DNA from: Flavobacteriales bacterium | GTDB taxonomy: Bacteria; Bacteroidota; Bacteroidia; NORP154 | DNA length: 21,962 nucleotides | NCBI GenBank assembly: GCA_012965625.1 | Contig: DTSC01000410.1 | Location: 1-21,962 of the forward strand | Direction of reading: 5' to 3' | Shown: piece by piece, positions 8,471 through 16,550 of the stretch | Layout of the letters: every line of letters begins with the position of its first letter | Numbering within the stretch: position 1 is the first letter of the stretch | Translations under genes and position numbers: made by a program | Notes under the pieces: model-generated | What the model saw: only the letters and a program-made list of their open reading frames with translations | What the model was told of the DNA's origin: nothing | Databases searched by the model: none

Positions 8471-10228
8471 TTAACTTTTACGGTTCCGGCGTCCCCTGTT
8501 CTCATGACGCCTGTTTTTATCTCCCCATCTTCCTTCTTTTTTCTTGCTATGGTCTCTGCGTTTTGAGGATTTTCCTTTTGAGAAAGAGCCGCTTGCAGGT
8601 TTTTCTTTTGAGGGCTCTATTACCAATGAAACCCCTTCAAAAGTTTGGCCTTTCAAGGCTTTAATAAGCTGAGCTTCCGAAGCATCTTCAATTTCAAAGA
8701 ATGAGAAAGTCTTCATTATGTCTATCTTGCCAATATCTGCATCTCCGGAATCCAAGCCTTCATTGATCAAGCCTATTAAACGTGCTGGATTTAAATTGTT
8801 CTTGGATCCTACATTGATAAACAACCTTGAATGGGAGGCTTTTCCTTTATCTTCCCTCCTTCTTTTTTCTCCTCTTTTTCCGGATTCACCTTTCTGGTTC
8901 TCTGATACATTGATGTCTCTGGAGTATTTATAGTAAGATAAGAACCTGTTGAATTCTGCCGAAACAAAATGTTTTATCAATTCTTCCCTGCTCAGCCAAT
9001 CCAGCTTTTCGTAAATAGTGGGTAAAAATGGCTCAATTTGTATTTCGTCCACCTTTACTTTTTCAATCTTGTCGATGAGTGCATACAGCTGTTTGGTGCA
9101 GATGTCTTTTCCGCTGGGCACACTGGCTTTAGAAAAAACGATACCGGATTTCTTTTCGATCTCTTTTATTTTTCTGGTTTCCCGCGTGTGGACTATAGCT
9201 ATGGAGATACCGCTTTTGCCTGCCCTTCCAGTCCTTCCGCTTCTATGGATATAGATCTCCGAATCATCTGGCAGATTAAAGTTAATGATATGTGTGAGGT
9301 CGTTTACGTCCAATCCTCTTGCAGCTACATCTGTAGCAACCAATATTTGCAATTGCCGTTTCCTGAACCTTCCCATTACTTCATCCCGTTGTGCCTGCGA
9401 TAAATCACCATGCAAGGCATCCGCATTGTAGCTGTCCTGCATCAATTTATTCGCTATTTCCTTGGTTTCACGACGGGTCCTGCAAAACACGATCCCATAA
9501 ATATTGGGGTTAATGTCCGCGATGCGCTTGAGCAATTCATAGCGGTCTTTGGCCTGAACCATATAATAGAAGTGCTTCACATTATCAGCTCCCTGGTTCA
9601 CCCTCGCAGCAGAGATCTCTATAGGATCTTGCATGTATTTTTTGGTGATGGTTAGGATCTCTTTAGACATGGTCGCAGAAAACAGGAGGGTTTGTTTCTT
9701 TTTTTGGGTTTCAGACAATATCGCATCCAGGTCCTCCTTAAAGCCCATGGAAAGCATCTCATCTGCCTCATCTAAAACAACACGCACCACATTGCCCAGT
9801 AATAATTTTTTTCGCCTGATAAGATCTTTTGCCCTGCCCGGCGTTGCAACAACAATCTGTGCACCTCTCTTTAAGGCTTTCATTTGTGGTTCAATACTCG
9901 CCCCACCATAAACAGCCACCGTACTCAGCCCTTTAATGTTTTTTGAATAATTGGTGATGTCTTTGGTGATCTGTAAACAGAGCTCTCTTGTTGGACAAAG
10001 CACTAAAGTTTGAGTGCTCTTATCCTCAATATTTGTCAATTGTATAGAAGGCAAGCCAAAAGCAGCTGTTTTTCCTGTACCTGTTTGGGCAGAAGCGATC
10101 ATGTCACGGTCTGAAGCCAATAAATGTGGTATTGCCTTAGCCTGAATAGGAGTCGGTTTCTCAAAACCCATGCTCTTGATTGCATCCAGTATTTTATCTT
10201 CTAAGTCAGTTTCTGAAAAAGAGTCCAT
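8471..10228 (-). CDS. deaD: DEAD-box ATP-dependent RNA helicase with DbpA-type RNA-binding domain
   Basis: A 585-residue RNA helicase that unwinds structured RNA, likely in ribosome assembly, mRNA decay or cold adaptation. All core motifs are present: Q motif FEKPTPIQ (22-29), motif I AQTGTGKT (47-54), PTREL (79-83), TPGR (129-132), DEAD (153-156), SAT (184-186), ATDVAARGLDV (298-308) and HRSGRTGR (328-335). Residues about 468-540 form a DbpA/CsdA-type RRM-like domain, and the tail from 541 is rich in lysine, arginine and glycine for non-specific RNA contact. The 145-base upstream gap holds AATCTTTG (reverse complement of 10306-10313), one base from the -7 consensus, implying a leader of about 70 bases. 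The symbol is by family resemblance; the exact paralog group (DeaD, DbpA or RhlE) is less certain. Confidence 0.93.
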   Translation of the reverse strand: MDSFSETDLEDKILDAIKSMGFEKPTPIQAKAIPHLLASDRDMIASAQTGTGKTAAFGLPSIQLTNIEDKSTQTLVLCPTRELCLQITKDITNYSKNIKGLSTVAVYGGASIEPQMKALKRGAQIVVATPGRAKDLIRRKKLLLGNVVRVVLDEADEMLSMGFKEDLDAILSETQKKKQTLLFSATMSKEILTITKKYMQDPIEISAARVNQGADNVKHFYYMVQAKDRYELLKRIADINPNIYGIVFCRTRRETKEIANKLMQDSYNADALHGDLSQAQRDEVMGRFRKRQLQILVATDVAARGLDVNDLTHIINFNLPDDSEIYIHRSGRTGRAGKSGISIAIVHTRETRKIKEIEKKSGIVFSKASVPSGKDICTKQLYALIDKIEKVKVDEIQIEPFLPTIYEKLDWLSREELIKHFVSAEFNRFLSYYKYSRDINVSENQKGESGKRGEKRRREDKGKASHSRLFINVGSKNNLNPARLIGLINEGLDSGDADIGKIDIMKTFSFFEIEDASEAQLIKALKGQTFEGVSLVIEPSKEKPASGSFSKGKSSKRRDHSKKKEGRWGDKNRRHENRGRRNRKS

Positions 10229-10373
10229 CTTTTCTTTAAGAATTATTCTGCAAGAGTATCATTTTTAATCGTGGTATTTGCCAATGTCTTCCATTTCTTT
10301 TCGAACAAAGATTCATGTCTGGTGGGATAGCCTTGTTTATGATAACTCATTTTGATGGATATAATGCCAAATC

Positions 10374-12626
10374 TTAATCTATCATGATCCTTGCCCTGGA
10401 GGTCCTGGCTTTACCTTGCAGCTCAATGAAGTAGACCCCAGCGTTGAGGTTGCCTCTTTGAATAATAACCTCTTCAGAATAAATATCTTCCTTCACCCAA
10501 ACCTGGGCACCCAATACGTTATATAGCACGAGCTTATATGGTTCTCTTTTATCGTTGTTAAAGACAAGCCTAGCTGACTGGCTGAAAGGGTTGGGATAGA
10601 TGCTTAACAAGCTGGTAGCTGGCTCCTGTTCCTCAGTGCTTACAATATAGAGGGTGGTGATGTTGGATCTTGTATTGTCTGTAATACAAGAAATTGGTGG
10701 CACAACCTCAACGACATATCTTGAATAGGGTGTATGTGGCACCGTGGTAACAGTATATGCATTGTCTCCGAACGGAGCAGTCCCCACTTCTGTCCAACTA
10801 TTATTGCCGGTACTGTCAAAGAGGATCCTATAGGTGGAAAAGGTGAAACCTTCATAATCATTCCATTGAAGTAAGGGGTCATCGTTGCTGTCCGTTGTTG
10901 CAGTAAGATGAATGGTTTTGTGTTGATCGCTAAGCCCACCCTCATTGCCGCAGCTGTCAAGAATAGCAATTTTATATTTATAAGACTTATTGTTGGGATC
11001 CGCCTCTGGACTAACGTCATAGAACTCGCTAAGATCACTATAGTGTACACTGCCGATGGGCTGGAAATTATTGACGGTGATCTCCCTATAAATGATAAAG
11101 CTATCTATATTAGTGGTGATGGGTTTGTCCCATACTATAAGATTATTTGTGGAGTTTGAATCTACGCCCACCATGCATATTGGAACACTCTGAGTATCGC
11201 AGATTGAACTTTTTAAAGCATAAATATCTGCAACTCCCAAGGAGGTAAGACTTAATGATCCTGGTCCGGCATCAAAATCAGCAGTTCCATAAAAACTGCC
11301 TGTAGTATACGTATTGCCTGAATTATCAATGGCAATAGAATTGCCGATATCTATTTCCGTTCCTCCCATTTGCTGGGTCCATATCGTTTTTCCTGAAGTA
11401 TTGAGTTTCTGTATAAATATATCGGAAAGCCCCAGGGAGGTTAGGTTGAGTGTTCCGGTATCTGTATCAAAATCAGCTGTTCCGTAAAATATACCTGTTA
11501 TGTGGGCATTGCCCAGATTATCAACAGCAATGCCATTAGCGATATCTACCCCTGTTCCACCCAATTTTTTAGCCCAGATATAGCTGCCATTATTACTCAT
11601 CTTCTGTATGAAAATGTCACAAAGGCCATCAGCTGTAAGGTTTGCTGCACCACCATTCGGATCAAAATCTACTGTTCCGTAAAACAAGCCTGTAGTATAT
11701 ACATTGCCAGAATCATTGACAGCAATGGAATAGCCATTCTCTACGCCAGTACCACCAATCTGTTTGGCCCAGACAAGAGCTCCTGCTGGATCGAGCTTTT
11801 GGACAAAGATGTCCTGACTGCCAAGGGTGGTGAAGTTTAATGCACCTGACCCAGGGTCAAAATCCACATTTCCTTCAAAATACCCTGTTGTAAAGACATT
11901 TCCGGAATTATCCGTAGCGATGGAAAAGCTGTCTTCAGTATTTGCTCCTCCGGTTTTTGTTGCCCAAACCAAGTTTCCAGATGCATCCAGCTTTTGAACA
12001 AAAAAATCATAGCCACCTCCTGATGTTAGGTTCATTGTGGCTGTGCCAGGGTCAAAATCTACCGTTTTCTGAAACCTGCCCGTGAGATAAACATTGCCTG
12101 TGGCGTCTACGGTAATAGACTTGCCTTCATCAGCATCTGTTCCCCCCATTTGTTTGGCCCAGACAAGGTTACCGGCAACATCCAGCTTTATTGCAAATAT
12201 ATCAAAGCCTCCATTGGAGCTTAGGTTTACTGTGCCTGTTCCCGGATCAAAATCTGCCGTTTCAGAAAAAAATCCGGTAGCAAATACATTGCCGGAATTG
12301 TCAATAGCAATAGAAGACGCCTGGTCCCAACCTGTGCCACCCATACTATTGGCCCAGACTAAATCACCCGAGGCGTCCACTTTCTGGATAAATATGTCCT
12401 TGTCTCCAGTGGATGTAAGGTTCATTGTCCCAGCCCCTGGATCAAAATCTGCGGTTCCTCCAAAGGAGCCTGCGGTATATACATTGCCGGAATCATCAAC
12501 AGCAATAGAATAGGAGGCATCATTGTCTGATCCCCCCATTTGGTTTAGCCAATGCAGGTTTTGTGCAGGAAGTATAAATATTAGCTGGGTGAGCAAGAAA
12601 TTAAGGAGAACCAGTTTTTTCATCAA
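10374..12626 (-). CDS. T9SS-secreted seven-repeat (SBBP-like) beta-propeller protein with FnIII-like region
   Basis: A 750-residue secreted protein. Residues 1-22 are a signal peptide (MMKKLVLLNF..., cleavage after PAQ). Residues 26-474 are seven tandem repeats of 65 residues, each with W-(A)-(K)-Q-M-GGT, SIA-D-SGNVY-TG-F, (A/V)DFDPG and DIF-QK-; this is the SBBP/beta-propeller repeat, and seven copies fit a closed seven-bladed propeller. Residues about 480-665 look like fibronectin-type-III-like beta domains. Residues 673-750 are a T9SS type A sorting domain (SIYPNPF, VLYNVLG, LNAGVYFIEL). It should be exported across the outer membrane and anchored or released. Aspartates in the ADFDPG turns may bind calcium (inference). 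The ligand is unknown. Confidence 0.9.
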   Translation of the reverse strand: MMKKLVLLNFLLTQLIFILPAQNLHWLNQMGGSDNDASYSIAVDDSGNVYTAGSFGGTADFDPGAGTMNLTSTGDKDIFIQKVDASGDLVWANSMGGTGWDQASSIAIDNSGNVFATGFFSETADFDPGTGTVNLSSNGGFDIFAIKLDVAGNLVWAKQMGGTDADEGKSITVDATGNVYLTGRFQKTVDFDPGTATMNLTSGGGYDFFVQKLDASGNLVWATKTGGANTEDSFSIATDNSGNVFTTGYFEGNVDFDPGSGALNFTTLGSQDIFVQKLDPAGALVWAKQIGGTGVENGYSIAVNDSGNVYTTGLFYGTVDFDPNGGAANLTADGLCDIFIQKMSNNGSYIWAKKLGGTGVDIANGIAVDNLGNAHITGIFYGTADFDTDTGTLNLTSLGLSDIFIQKLNTSGKTIWTQQMGGTEIDIGNSIAIDNSGNTYTTGSFYGTADFDAGPGSLSLTSLGVADIYALKSSICDTQSVPICMVGVDSNSTNNLIVWDKPITTNIDSFIIYREITVNNFQPIGSVHYSDLSEFYDVSPEADPNNKSYKYKIAILDSCGNEGGLSDQHKTIHLTATTDSNDDPLLQWNDYEGFTFSTYRILFDSTGNNSWTEVGTAPFGDNAYTVTTVPHTPYSRYVVEVVPPISCITDNTRSNITTLYIVSTEEQEPATSLLSIYPNPFSQSARLVFNNDKREPYKLVLYNVLGAQVWVKEDIYSEEVIIQRGNLNAGVYFIELQGKARTSRARIMID
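11205..12551 (-). repeat. Seven in-frame 195-base repeats encoding propeller blades
   Basis: Each unit is 195 bases (65 codons), except the last, which stops after about 59 codons. The units are diverged at DNA level but keep GG at the blade start, SGN in the middle and DFD before the variable loop. The constant length with no unit gained or lost suggests that selection holds the propeller at seven blades. Confidence 0.85.
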
Positions 12627-12789
12627 GGTATTTGTATATTAGGATAAAATACGATTATAGAAAAGAAATAGTTACATAAAAAAACAATAATTGATATTCT
12701 TTTTATTGGGCTAGTAGTTTTGGTTGGAATAACTTTCTTCTTTTAAGCAAAATGGAAATTCACGAGGATGTTTAGGAAACGCCTTAAAA
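12627..12789. other. Intergenic gap upstream of the propeller gene
   Basis: This AT-rich gap of 163 bases lies between the stop of the zinc-ribbon TM2 gene and the start of the propeller gene, both on the minus strand. I see no clear -33/-7 promoter pair and no GC-rich terminator hairpin. The propeller gene could be read through from the operon above or have an unrecognised promoter. Confidence 0.4.
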
Positions 12790-13272
12790 TTAAATTTTCT
12801 TCAAGCGGATATTGAGACAAGAACATTTTGGGCAGCAGCCATACCAGTGAGGCGTAATAAACAGCTCATCATCATCCTGGAAGTTCCCTGTTATAAGAAT
12901 GAGGAAGTCAATGATCCACCAAATCCCACATCCACCAACCGTGAAAAGCATCAGGAGGGCCATACTTGCCTTGCCAGTATAAAACCGATGACCTCCATAC
13001 AAACCAAGAAAAATACAGAGCAGCAGCGTAATGACAAAACTCTTATCTGATAGAAATATATTCTTTTTGGTTTTTTTTATTCCTAAGGATTTCTCGCTGC
13101 CAAATACCTTATTGCAATTCCAGCATTCATAATTGAAGGGATACATCCTGAAGGCTTGTGCTGCTTTTCTGTCTGCTTCCCTGGGATCGGGATAGTGGTT
13201 GCAGTATTCACAATAGACTTTTCCCTTGTAGGTTTTTAACCCAGCTCCGCAACCTTCGCAGGTTTCTGTCAT
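12790..13272 (-). CDS. Zinc-ribbon TM2-domain membrane protein
   Basis: A 160-residue protein with an N-terminal zinc ribbon (C5-x2-C8 and C21-x2-C24), a second CxxC at C50/C53 and a third at C147/C150. Residues 77-131 form a TM2 domain: one helix (FVITLLLCIFLGLYGG), the conserved HRFYTGK turn, then a second helix (GIWWIIDFLILITG). TM2 proteins are small two-helix membrane proteins of poorly known function; here the zinc-binding parts flank the membrane hairpin on both sides. It is the last gene of the tight minus-strand run starting at 15579, 4 bases after its neighbour. Confidence 0.88.
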   Translation of the reverse strand: MTETCEGCGAGLKTYKGKVYCEYCNHYPDPREADRKAAQAFRMYPFNYECWNCNKVFGSEKSLGIKKTKKNIFLSDKSFVITLLLCIFLGLYGGHRFYTGKASMALLMLFTVGGCGIWWIIDFLILITGNFQDDDELFITPHWYGCCPKCSCLNIRLKKI

Positions 13273-13276
13273 TGTC

Positions 13277-13726
13277 TTATGAGTTTAAGAATGTCTTTAT
13301 TGCTTTTTCTGATAGCTCTTTAAAGGTAATCTTCTTATCATTTAAAAGAACGTAGGAGTCTTCGTTATATTTATTTAGCAGATCAGTAATTTGTTTTGCC
13401 TTTTCCACTTCACCCTGGCCTAGATAACAGTTCATAATGGCATATTGGCACTTGGCAGCAGTCTTTCCAAATTCATTTCCTCCTTCCAGCACACTGATAG
13501 TAGCATTGGGATGCTTATCGATAACCTCCTGATAATTGATTATAGCCTTTTCAAACTGGTTTATTTGAAAATAACAGAGTCCAATGTTGTAAAGGGCATC
13601 GTCTACCAGCTCACTATTGGGAAATTCTTCAATTAGGGCTCTGAATTCACCGATTGAATCGAGGTAGAACTCGTTCCCTGCTTGTTGTAATGCCTTGGTG
13701 AAATATTGTATCTCTTTGTCGTGCAT
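13277..13726 (-). CDS. Small TPR-like (YbgF/BamD-style) protein
   Basis: A 149-residue soluble helical protein with no signal peptide. Residues about 14-80 carry TPR-type helices (AL..FPNSELVDDALYNIGLCYF and a following KAIINYQEVIDKHPN), resembling the tandem repeats of YbgF/CpoB and BamD. A second helical part (95-149) is less clear. It probably binds a partner of the same operon. Gaps to both neighbours are 3-4 bases, a strong sign of co-transcription. Confidence 0.8.
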   Translation of the reverse strand: MHDKEIQYFTKALQQAGNEFYLDSIGEFRALIEEFPNSELVDDALYNIGLCYFQINQFEKAIINYQEVIDKHPNATISVLEGGNEFGKTAAKCQYAIMNCYLGQGEVEKAKQITDLLNKYNEDSYVLLNDKKITFKELSEKAIKTFLNS

Positions 13727-13729
13727 GGT

Positions 13730-14110
13730 TTATTCTTCTTCTGTATTTTTATTGTTGTGTTGATTTTCGGCCTCTTCTTTATAGTCGGAAGGTGAAAAGG
13801 GCTTGTATTTGTTAACCCTGAAATAAAAGGCAGCGCCACCTGTAACTGCTGCCATCACTATACCTATCCAAAAATCCTGGTATTCCAGCTTGTACGCTAC
13901 GTAAGCCAATACTATAACGGTAACGGCAAGAAGGAATGAAGCTATCTTTGATGAAAAGGAAGACAAGAAGGTAAAGGGGATGATACAAAATGCAAAACCG
14001 GCCAGTATCTGCAAGAACGACCGCTTGTCTTCTATGGCAAAAATGATCAAGCCCCCAAAAATTACGGCGGCCAATATGCCAATCAATATGTTATTACCAG
14101 GTTTTCCCAT
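13730..14110 (-). CDS. Small multi-pass membrane protein, family unknown
   Basis: A 126-residue protein with four hydrophobic segments: about 8-25, 33-52, 55-72 and 79-97. The C-terminal tail (about 100-126) is hydrophilic and acidic and probably cytoplasmic. I do not recognise a named family. It sits between the SPFH/SHOCT gene and the TPR-like gene with 3-base gaps, so it is presumably the membrane partner of these proteins. Confidence 0.75.
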   Translation of the reverse strand: MGKPGNNILIGILAAVIFGGLIIFAIEDKRSFLQILAGFAFCIIPFTFLSSFSSKIASFLLAVTVIVLAYVAYKLEYQDFWIGIVMAAVTGGAAFYFRVNKYKPFSPSDYKEEAENQHNNKNTEEE

Positions 14111-14113
14111 TTA

Positions 14114-15100
14114 TTAGATCTTATTCATCAGTTCCTTTTTCTTCTCATCATATTCCTCCCTTGAGATAGCCTCCATGTCGAGCAGCTCTTTGAGTTTCTT
14201 GAGCTTGTCCATTGCCGATTCACCACTACCTCCTCCTCCTTGTGTGGCCCCCGCCATAGATTGCTGTATCATTCCAGGCATGGCAAACCCCATGCCTAAT
14301 CCGGCACCAGCTCCTACCATGGCACCCATGCCGCCGCCTTCGTTCTTTGCGGCCTCTTCCAGTGACATAGCCACTTTGTATTTCATGAATTCATCCATGT
14401 TCCCTAATGCAGCCATGCCGGATCGCTGGTCGATCATTTCCTGTACATCCTCTGGTACAGAGACAGAATTAATATAGCAATCGTGCAAGAGCAGCCCCAG
14501 CCCGTCAAAATCCTGCTGCAATTGGGCTTTTAATATGAGGTTGATGTCATCAAAGGATGCGGGCATGTCAAATACAGACTTCATCTCATCGCCAAGTACA
14601 GTATTAAGCTTTGAAACAATAATACTTCGAAGGTAGCTTTCAATTTCTCCGATAACGTATAAGCCCTGAGTTCCGACAACCTTGTTGATGAAAAGTATGG
14701 AATCTGCAACTTGTATGGAAAAGGTGCCAAATGACCGTATCCGTATCATTTTTAATTCTGTATCCCTGAATAAGATGGGTTCTGTTGTACCCCATTTCAT
14801 GTTGGGGAAAAGCTGTTTGCTCACAAAATACACTTCAGCTTTAAAAGGGGAATCTTCACCATAGGCAAAGGAGGTAACCCATTTTGTTATTTTGGGTATG
14901 TTCTGTGTTTTAAGCACATGCCTGCCAGGACCAAAGACATCCAATGCTTTGCCATCCCTGAAAAAAACGGCATCCTGGCTCTCCCTTACAGTAAGCTGAG
15001 CACCCCACTTTATTTCACAGGGTCCGTCATCAGGCACTCTTTTAACCATTATCTCACCTGAGTGGTCTAAAAACTCTAGTACCTCCATTAATTTTGCCAT
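14114..15100 (-). CDS. SPFH (band 7)-like protein with C-terminal SHOCT motif, YdjI-like
   Basis: A 328-residue protein. Residues about 15-225 form an SPFH/virion-core-like domain of the YdjI type (GEIMVKRVPDDGPCEIKWG at the start, VFFRDGKALDVFGPGRHVL, then SIQVADSILFI and a helical YLRSIIVSKLN segment). Residues 228-252 are helical, 255-293 form a glycine/methionine-rich flexible linker (GAGAGLGMGFAMPGM), and 297-328 are a SHOCT-type helical pair (LKKLKELLDMEAISREEYDE). No classic N-terminal transmembrane anchor is visible. SPFH proteins assemble into membrane-bound cages or rafts; YdjI-type members in Bacillus belong to an envelope-stress cluster. A similar role here is inference. It lies 17 bases after the upstream gene and 3 bases before the next. 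Confidence 0.88.
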   Translation of the reverse strand: MAKLMEVLEFLDHSGEIMVKRVPDDGPCEIKWGAQLTVRESQDAVFFRDGKALDVFGPGRHVLKTQNIPKITKWVTSFAYGEDSPFKAEVYFVSKQLFPNMKWGTTEPILFRDTELKMIRIRSFGTFSIQVADSILFINKVVGTQGLYVIGEIESYLRSIIVSKLNTVLGDEMKSVFDMPASFDDINLILKAQLQQDFDGLGLLLHDCYINSVSVPEDVQEMIDQRSGMAALGNMDEFMKYKVAMSLEEAAKNEGGGMGAMVGAGAGLGMGFAMPGMIQQSMAGATQGGGGSGESAMDKLKKLKELLDMEAISREEYDEKKKELMNKI

Positions 15101-15117
15101 ATCAGATCGTATTCCAA

Positions 15118-15579
15118 TTAAAATTCACTGATGTAATTATTTCTGTTATCCAGGCTTTTTTGTGCCTTTTTAATTTGGGAAACCAGCTCGTTTAAGTCAG
15201 CCGCTGAAGCTGTTAATGACAGGTTGTTTATGTCCTCTGCAAGGCCAAGGTCCAGCTGGTAGATATTAAAAAGCTCATCTTCTTTTATTTGCCCATCTGC
15301 AAAAAAAGACGTTTCACCATAGGGCGCATAACGTACCCTTGAGTTAAAAGTGTTAAGCAGTTTTCGGCAGTCTTCCATACTACGCATAAGCTCCTTATCC
15401 TTTATTCTTATTGCTTCATTGATGCGTTCGTATAATATTTTTTCGATTCTTGCTATCTTATCGGCAAGACCAACCCTTAAAAGTTTATCGCAATTTCTTC
15501 TTCCATCCCGTTCAGCATAGCCACGGTATCCTGGTATTAGGGAGCCAATCTTGTCAAAGATGTTTTTACGCTTGTCCAT
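15118..15579 (-). CDS. Helical protein with N-terminal IPGYRGY motif, often next to SPFH genes
   Basis: A 153-residue, highly charged, mainly helical protein. It starts with FDKIGSLIPGYRGYAERDGRRNCDKLLR, where the IPGY-GY...RR..DKLLR pattern is distinctive. The rest (residues 35-85 and 105-150) looks like long amphipathic helices. From memory, proteins with this N-terminus occur near SPFH genes in several phyla, but none has a known activity. It could act as a coiled-coil adaptor for the SPFH cage. It is the first gene of the five-gene operon, 52 bases from the divergent gene at 15632. Confidence 0.75.
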   Translation of the reverse strand: MDKRKNIFDKIGSLIPGYRGYAERDGRRNCDKLLRVGLADKIARIEKILYERINEAIRIKDKELMRSMEDCRKLLNTFNSRVRYAPYGETSFFADGQIKEDELFNIYQLDLGLAEDINNLSLTASAADLNELVSQIKKAQKSLDNRNNYISEF

Positions 15580-15631
15580 TAACCACTAATATATTAATAA
15601 TTATTAACTTTAGCAGAAACAAAGAAAGTTT
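15580..15631. promoter_or_regulatory. Short divergent promoter region of the SPFH cluster
   Basis: Only 52 AT-rich bases separate the divergent starts, so both promoters must lie here or inside the genes. On the plus strand, TAACTTTA (about 15606-15613) is one base off the TAnnTTTG consensus. No -33 element is clear. Shared control of the two sides is an inference from the short spacing. Confidence 0.3.
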
Positions 15632-16366
15632 ATGCCAGGAAAAAATTGTGATAACTGCGGTGCTGAAAATGAATTGATCCTTTCGAGCTGTATTTATTGC
15701 GGTGCCATATTGCCTGGCACTGATATTGAGGAAGAGTCTGTTGAACTGGAGGAGCTTCTTCAGAATTGCAGCAAGTGGATAGGGAAGTTTGAAGCCATGG
15801 TTGGCAATCCTCAAACCTTGACAAATGCGAAGCAGAAAGATTCCCTTTCTGGGGACATCTTCGGCAAAGTACTTTCAAAAACACTTGGTACTGATGCTGT
15901 TTCTTATTCAGCGACATTGGGAGCAGTAAACAAGTACATGGATATTCTTGATGTGAAGGCACAAGGGTCTGATCTGATGAGGTCTAAGGTCCGAGAGCTT
16001 AAAGAACGATTCAGGCAAGCAAGGATACTTGAAAAGAAAACTGAAGCCAAGCAGTCAAAATTAAAAAGAATGGCCATAATAGGACTTGTAATTATGGTTA
16101 CATTGTTTATTGTGCTATTTGTATGGATGGGTACAAATGCAGGTAAGGGAAAGGAGAAAGAGGTTGTAAGACTTGAAAATCTGATGGAAGATATTAATAC
16201 AGCAGTGAAGGATGGGAATTTTGATACGGCTGAAATTCTGTGCGCCCAGCTAAAATGGGAATACGATGATTCCTGGACCCATTACGATAATGAAACTAAG
16301 GCATGGGACGAGAAAAGGGAAACCATGTTGACTACTATTAGGGAGATCAGGCTAAGGGATAAATAG
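15632..16366 (+). CDS. Zinc-ribbon, single-pass membrane protein
   Basis: A 244-residue protein. An N-terminal zinc ribbon uses C6-x2-C9 and C20-x2-C23. A helical region follows (about 35-145, strongly basic near 130-146), then a transmembrane helix (about 148-166) and a 75-residue domain rich in charged residues and tryptophan beyond it. By the positive-inside rule, the ribbon and first helical part are cytoplasmic and the C-terminus is periplasmic. A similar zinc-ribbon opening is found in the TM2 protein at the far end of the divergent operon, so the two may be functionally linked. The family is not recognised by name. Confidence 0.8.
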   Translation: MPGKNCDNCGAENELILSSCIYCGAILPGTDIEEESVELEELLQNCSKWIGKFEAMVGNPQTLTNAKQKDSLSGDIFGKVLSKTLGTDAVSYSATLGAVNKYMDILDVKAQGSDLMRSKVRELKERFRQARILEKKTEAKQSKLKRMAIIGLVIMVTLFIVLFVWMGTNAGKGKEKEVVRLENLMEDINTAVKDGNFDTAEILCAQLKWEYDDSWTHYDNETKAWDEKRETMLTTIREIRLRDK

Positions 16367-16550
16367 CCAGGCCCATCACGAACCAATAAAACCTAAAACA
16401 AGGCGTTTATATTCGAAGTCGTACCTTCATAACTTTATGGAAAACTTCTTTAAAGATGAAAAGAAGGTCACATCTATATTGTAAATAATCTCCACTTTCT
16501 TAAAAGGATGCAACCTTTTGTTAATATCTTGCATCATATATATATAAGCA
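16367..16550. other. Intergenic region between zinc-ribbon gene and sigma gene
   Basis: The 184 bases hold a weak hairpin at 16445-16466 (CTTCTTT and AAAGAAG, 8-base loop) without a T-run, a poor candidate for the terminator of the upstream gene. The bipartite ECF-like element lies at 16508-16535. No gene is seen. Confidence 0.5.
16508..16535 (+). promoter_or_regulatory. Bipartite ECF-type promoter or operator of the sigma gene
   Basis: ATGCAACCTTTTG (16508-16520), 8 bases, then TTGCATC (16529-16535). The same 20 fixed bases with the same spacing recur at 18704-18731. The AAC core upstream and a GCATC box about 16 bases later fit the -35/-10 layout of ECF sigma promoters, which are commonly self-activated. 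ATGCAA and TTGCAT are also inverted copies, so a dimeric regulator could use the site instead. Transcription would start about 8 bases before the GTG at 16551. Confidence 0.65.

Noticed and set aside
12094..12513. Plus-strand open frame of 139 residues opposite the propeller gene
   Set aside because: It repeats with the 195-base period of the opposite strand and has no independent start signal. It is a shadow of the propeller repeats.
11205..12551. The regular repeats considered as a CRISPR or satellite array
   Set aside because: The period is 195 bases, in frame, diverged at DNA level and conserved at protein level, so it is a coding propeller.
16445..16466. Hairpin CTTCTTT/AAAGAAG as terminator of the gene ending at 16366
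   Set aside because: The stem is AT-rich and weak, no T-run follows, and it lies about 80 bases after the stop.
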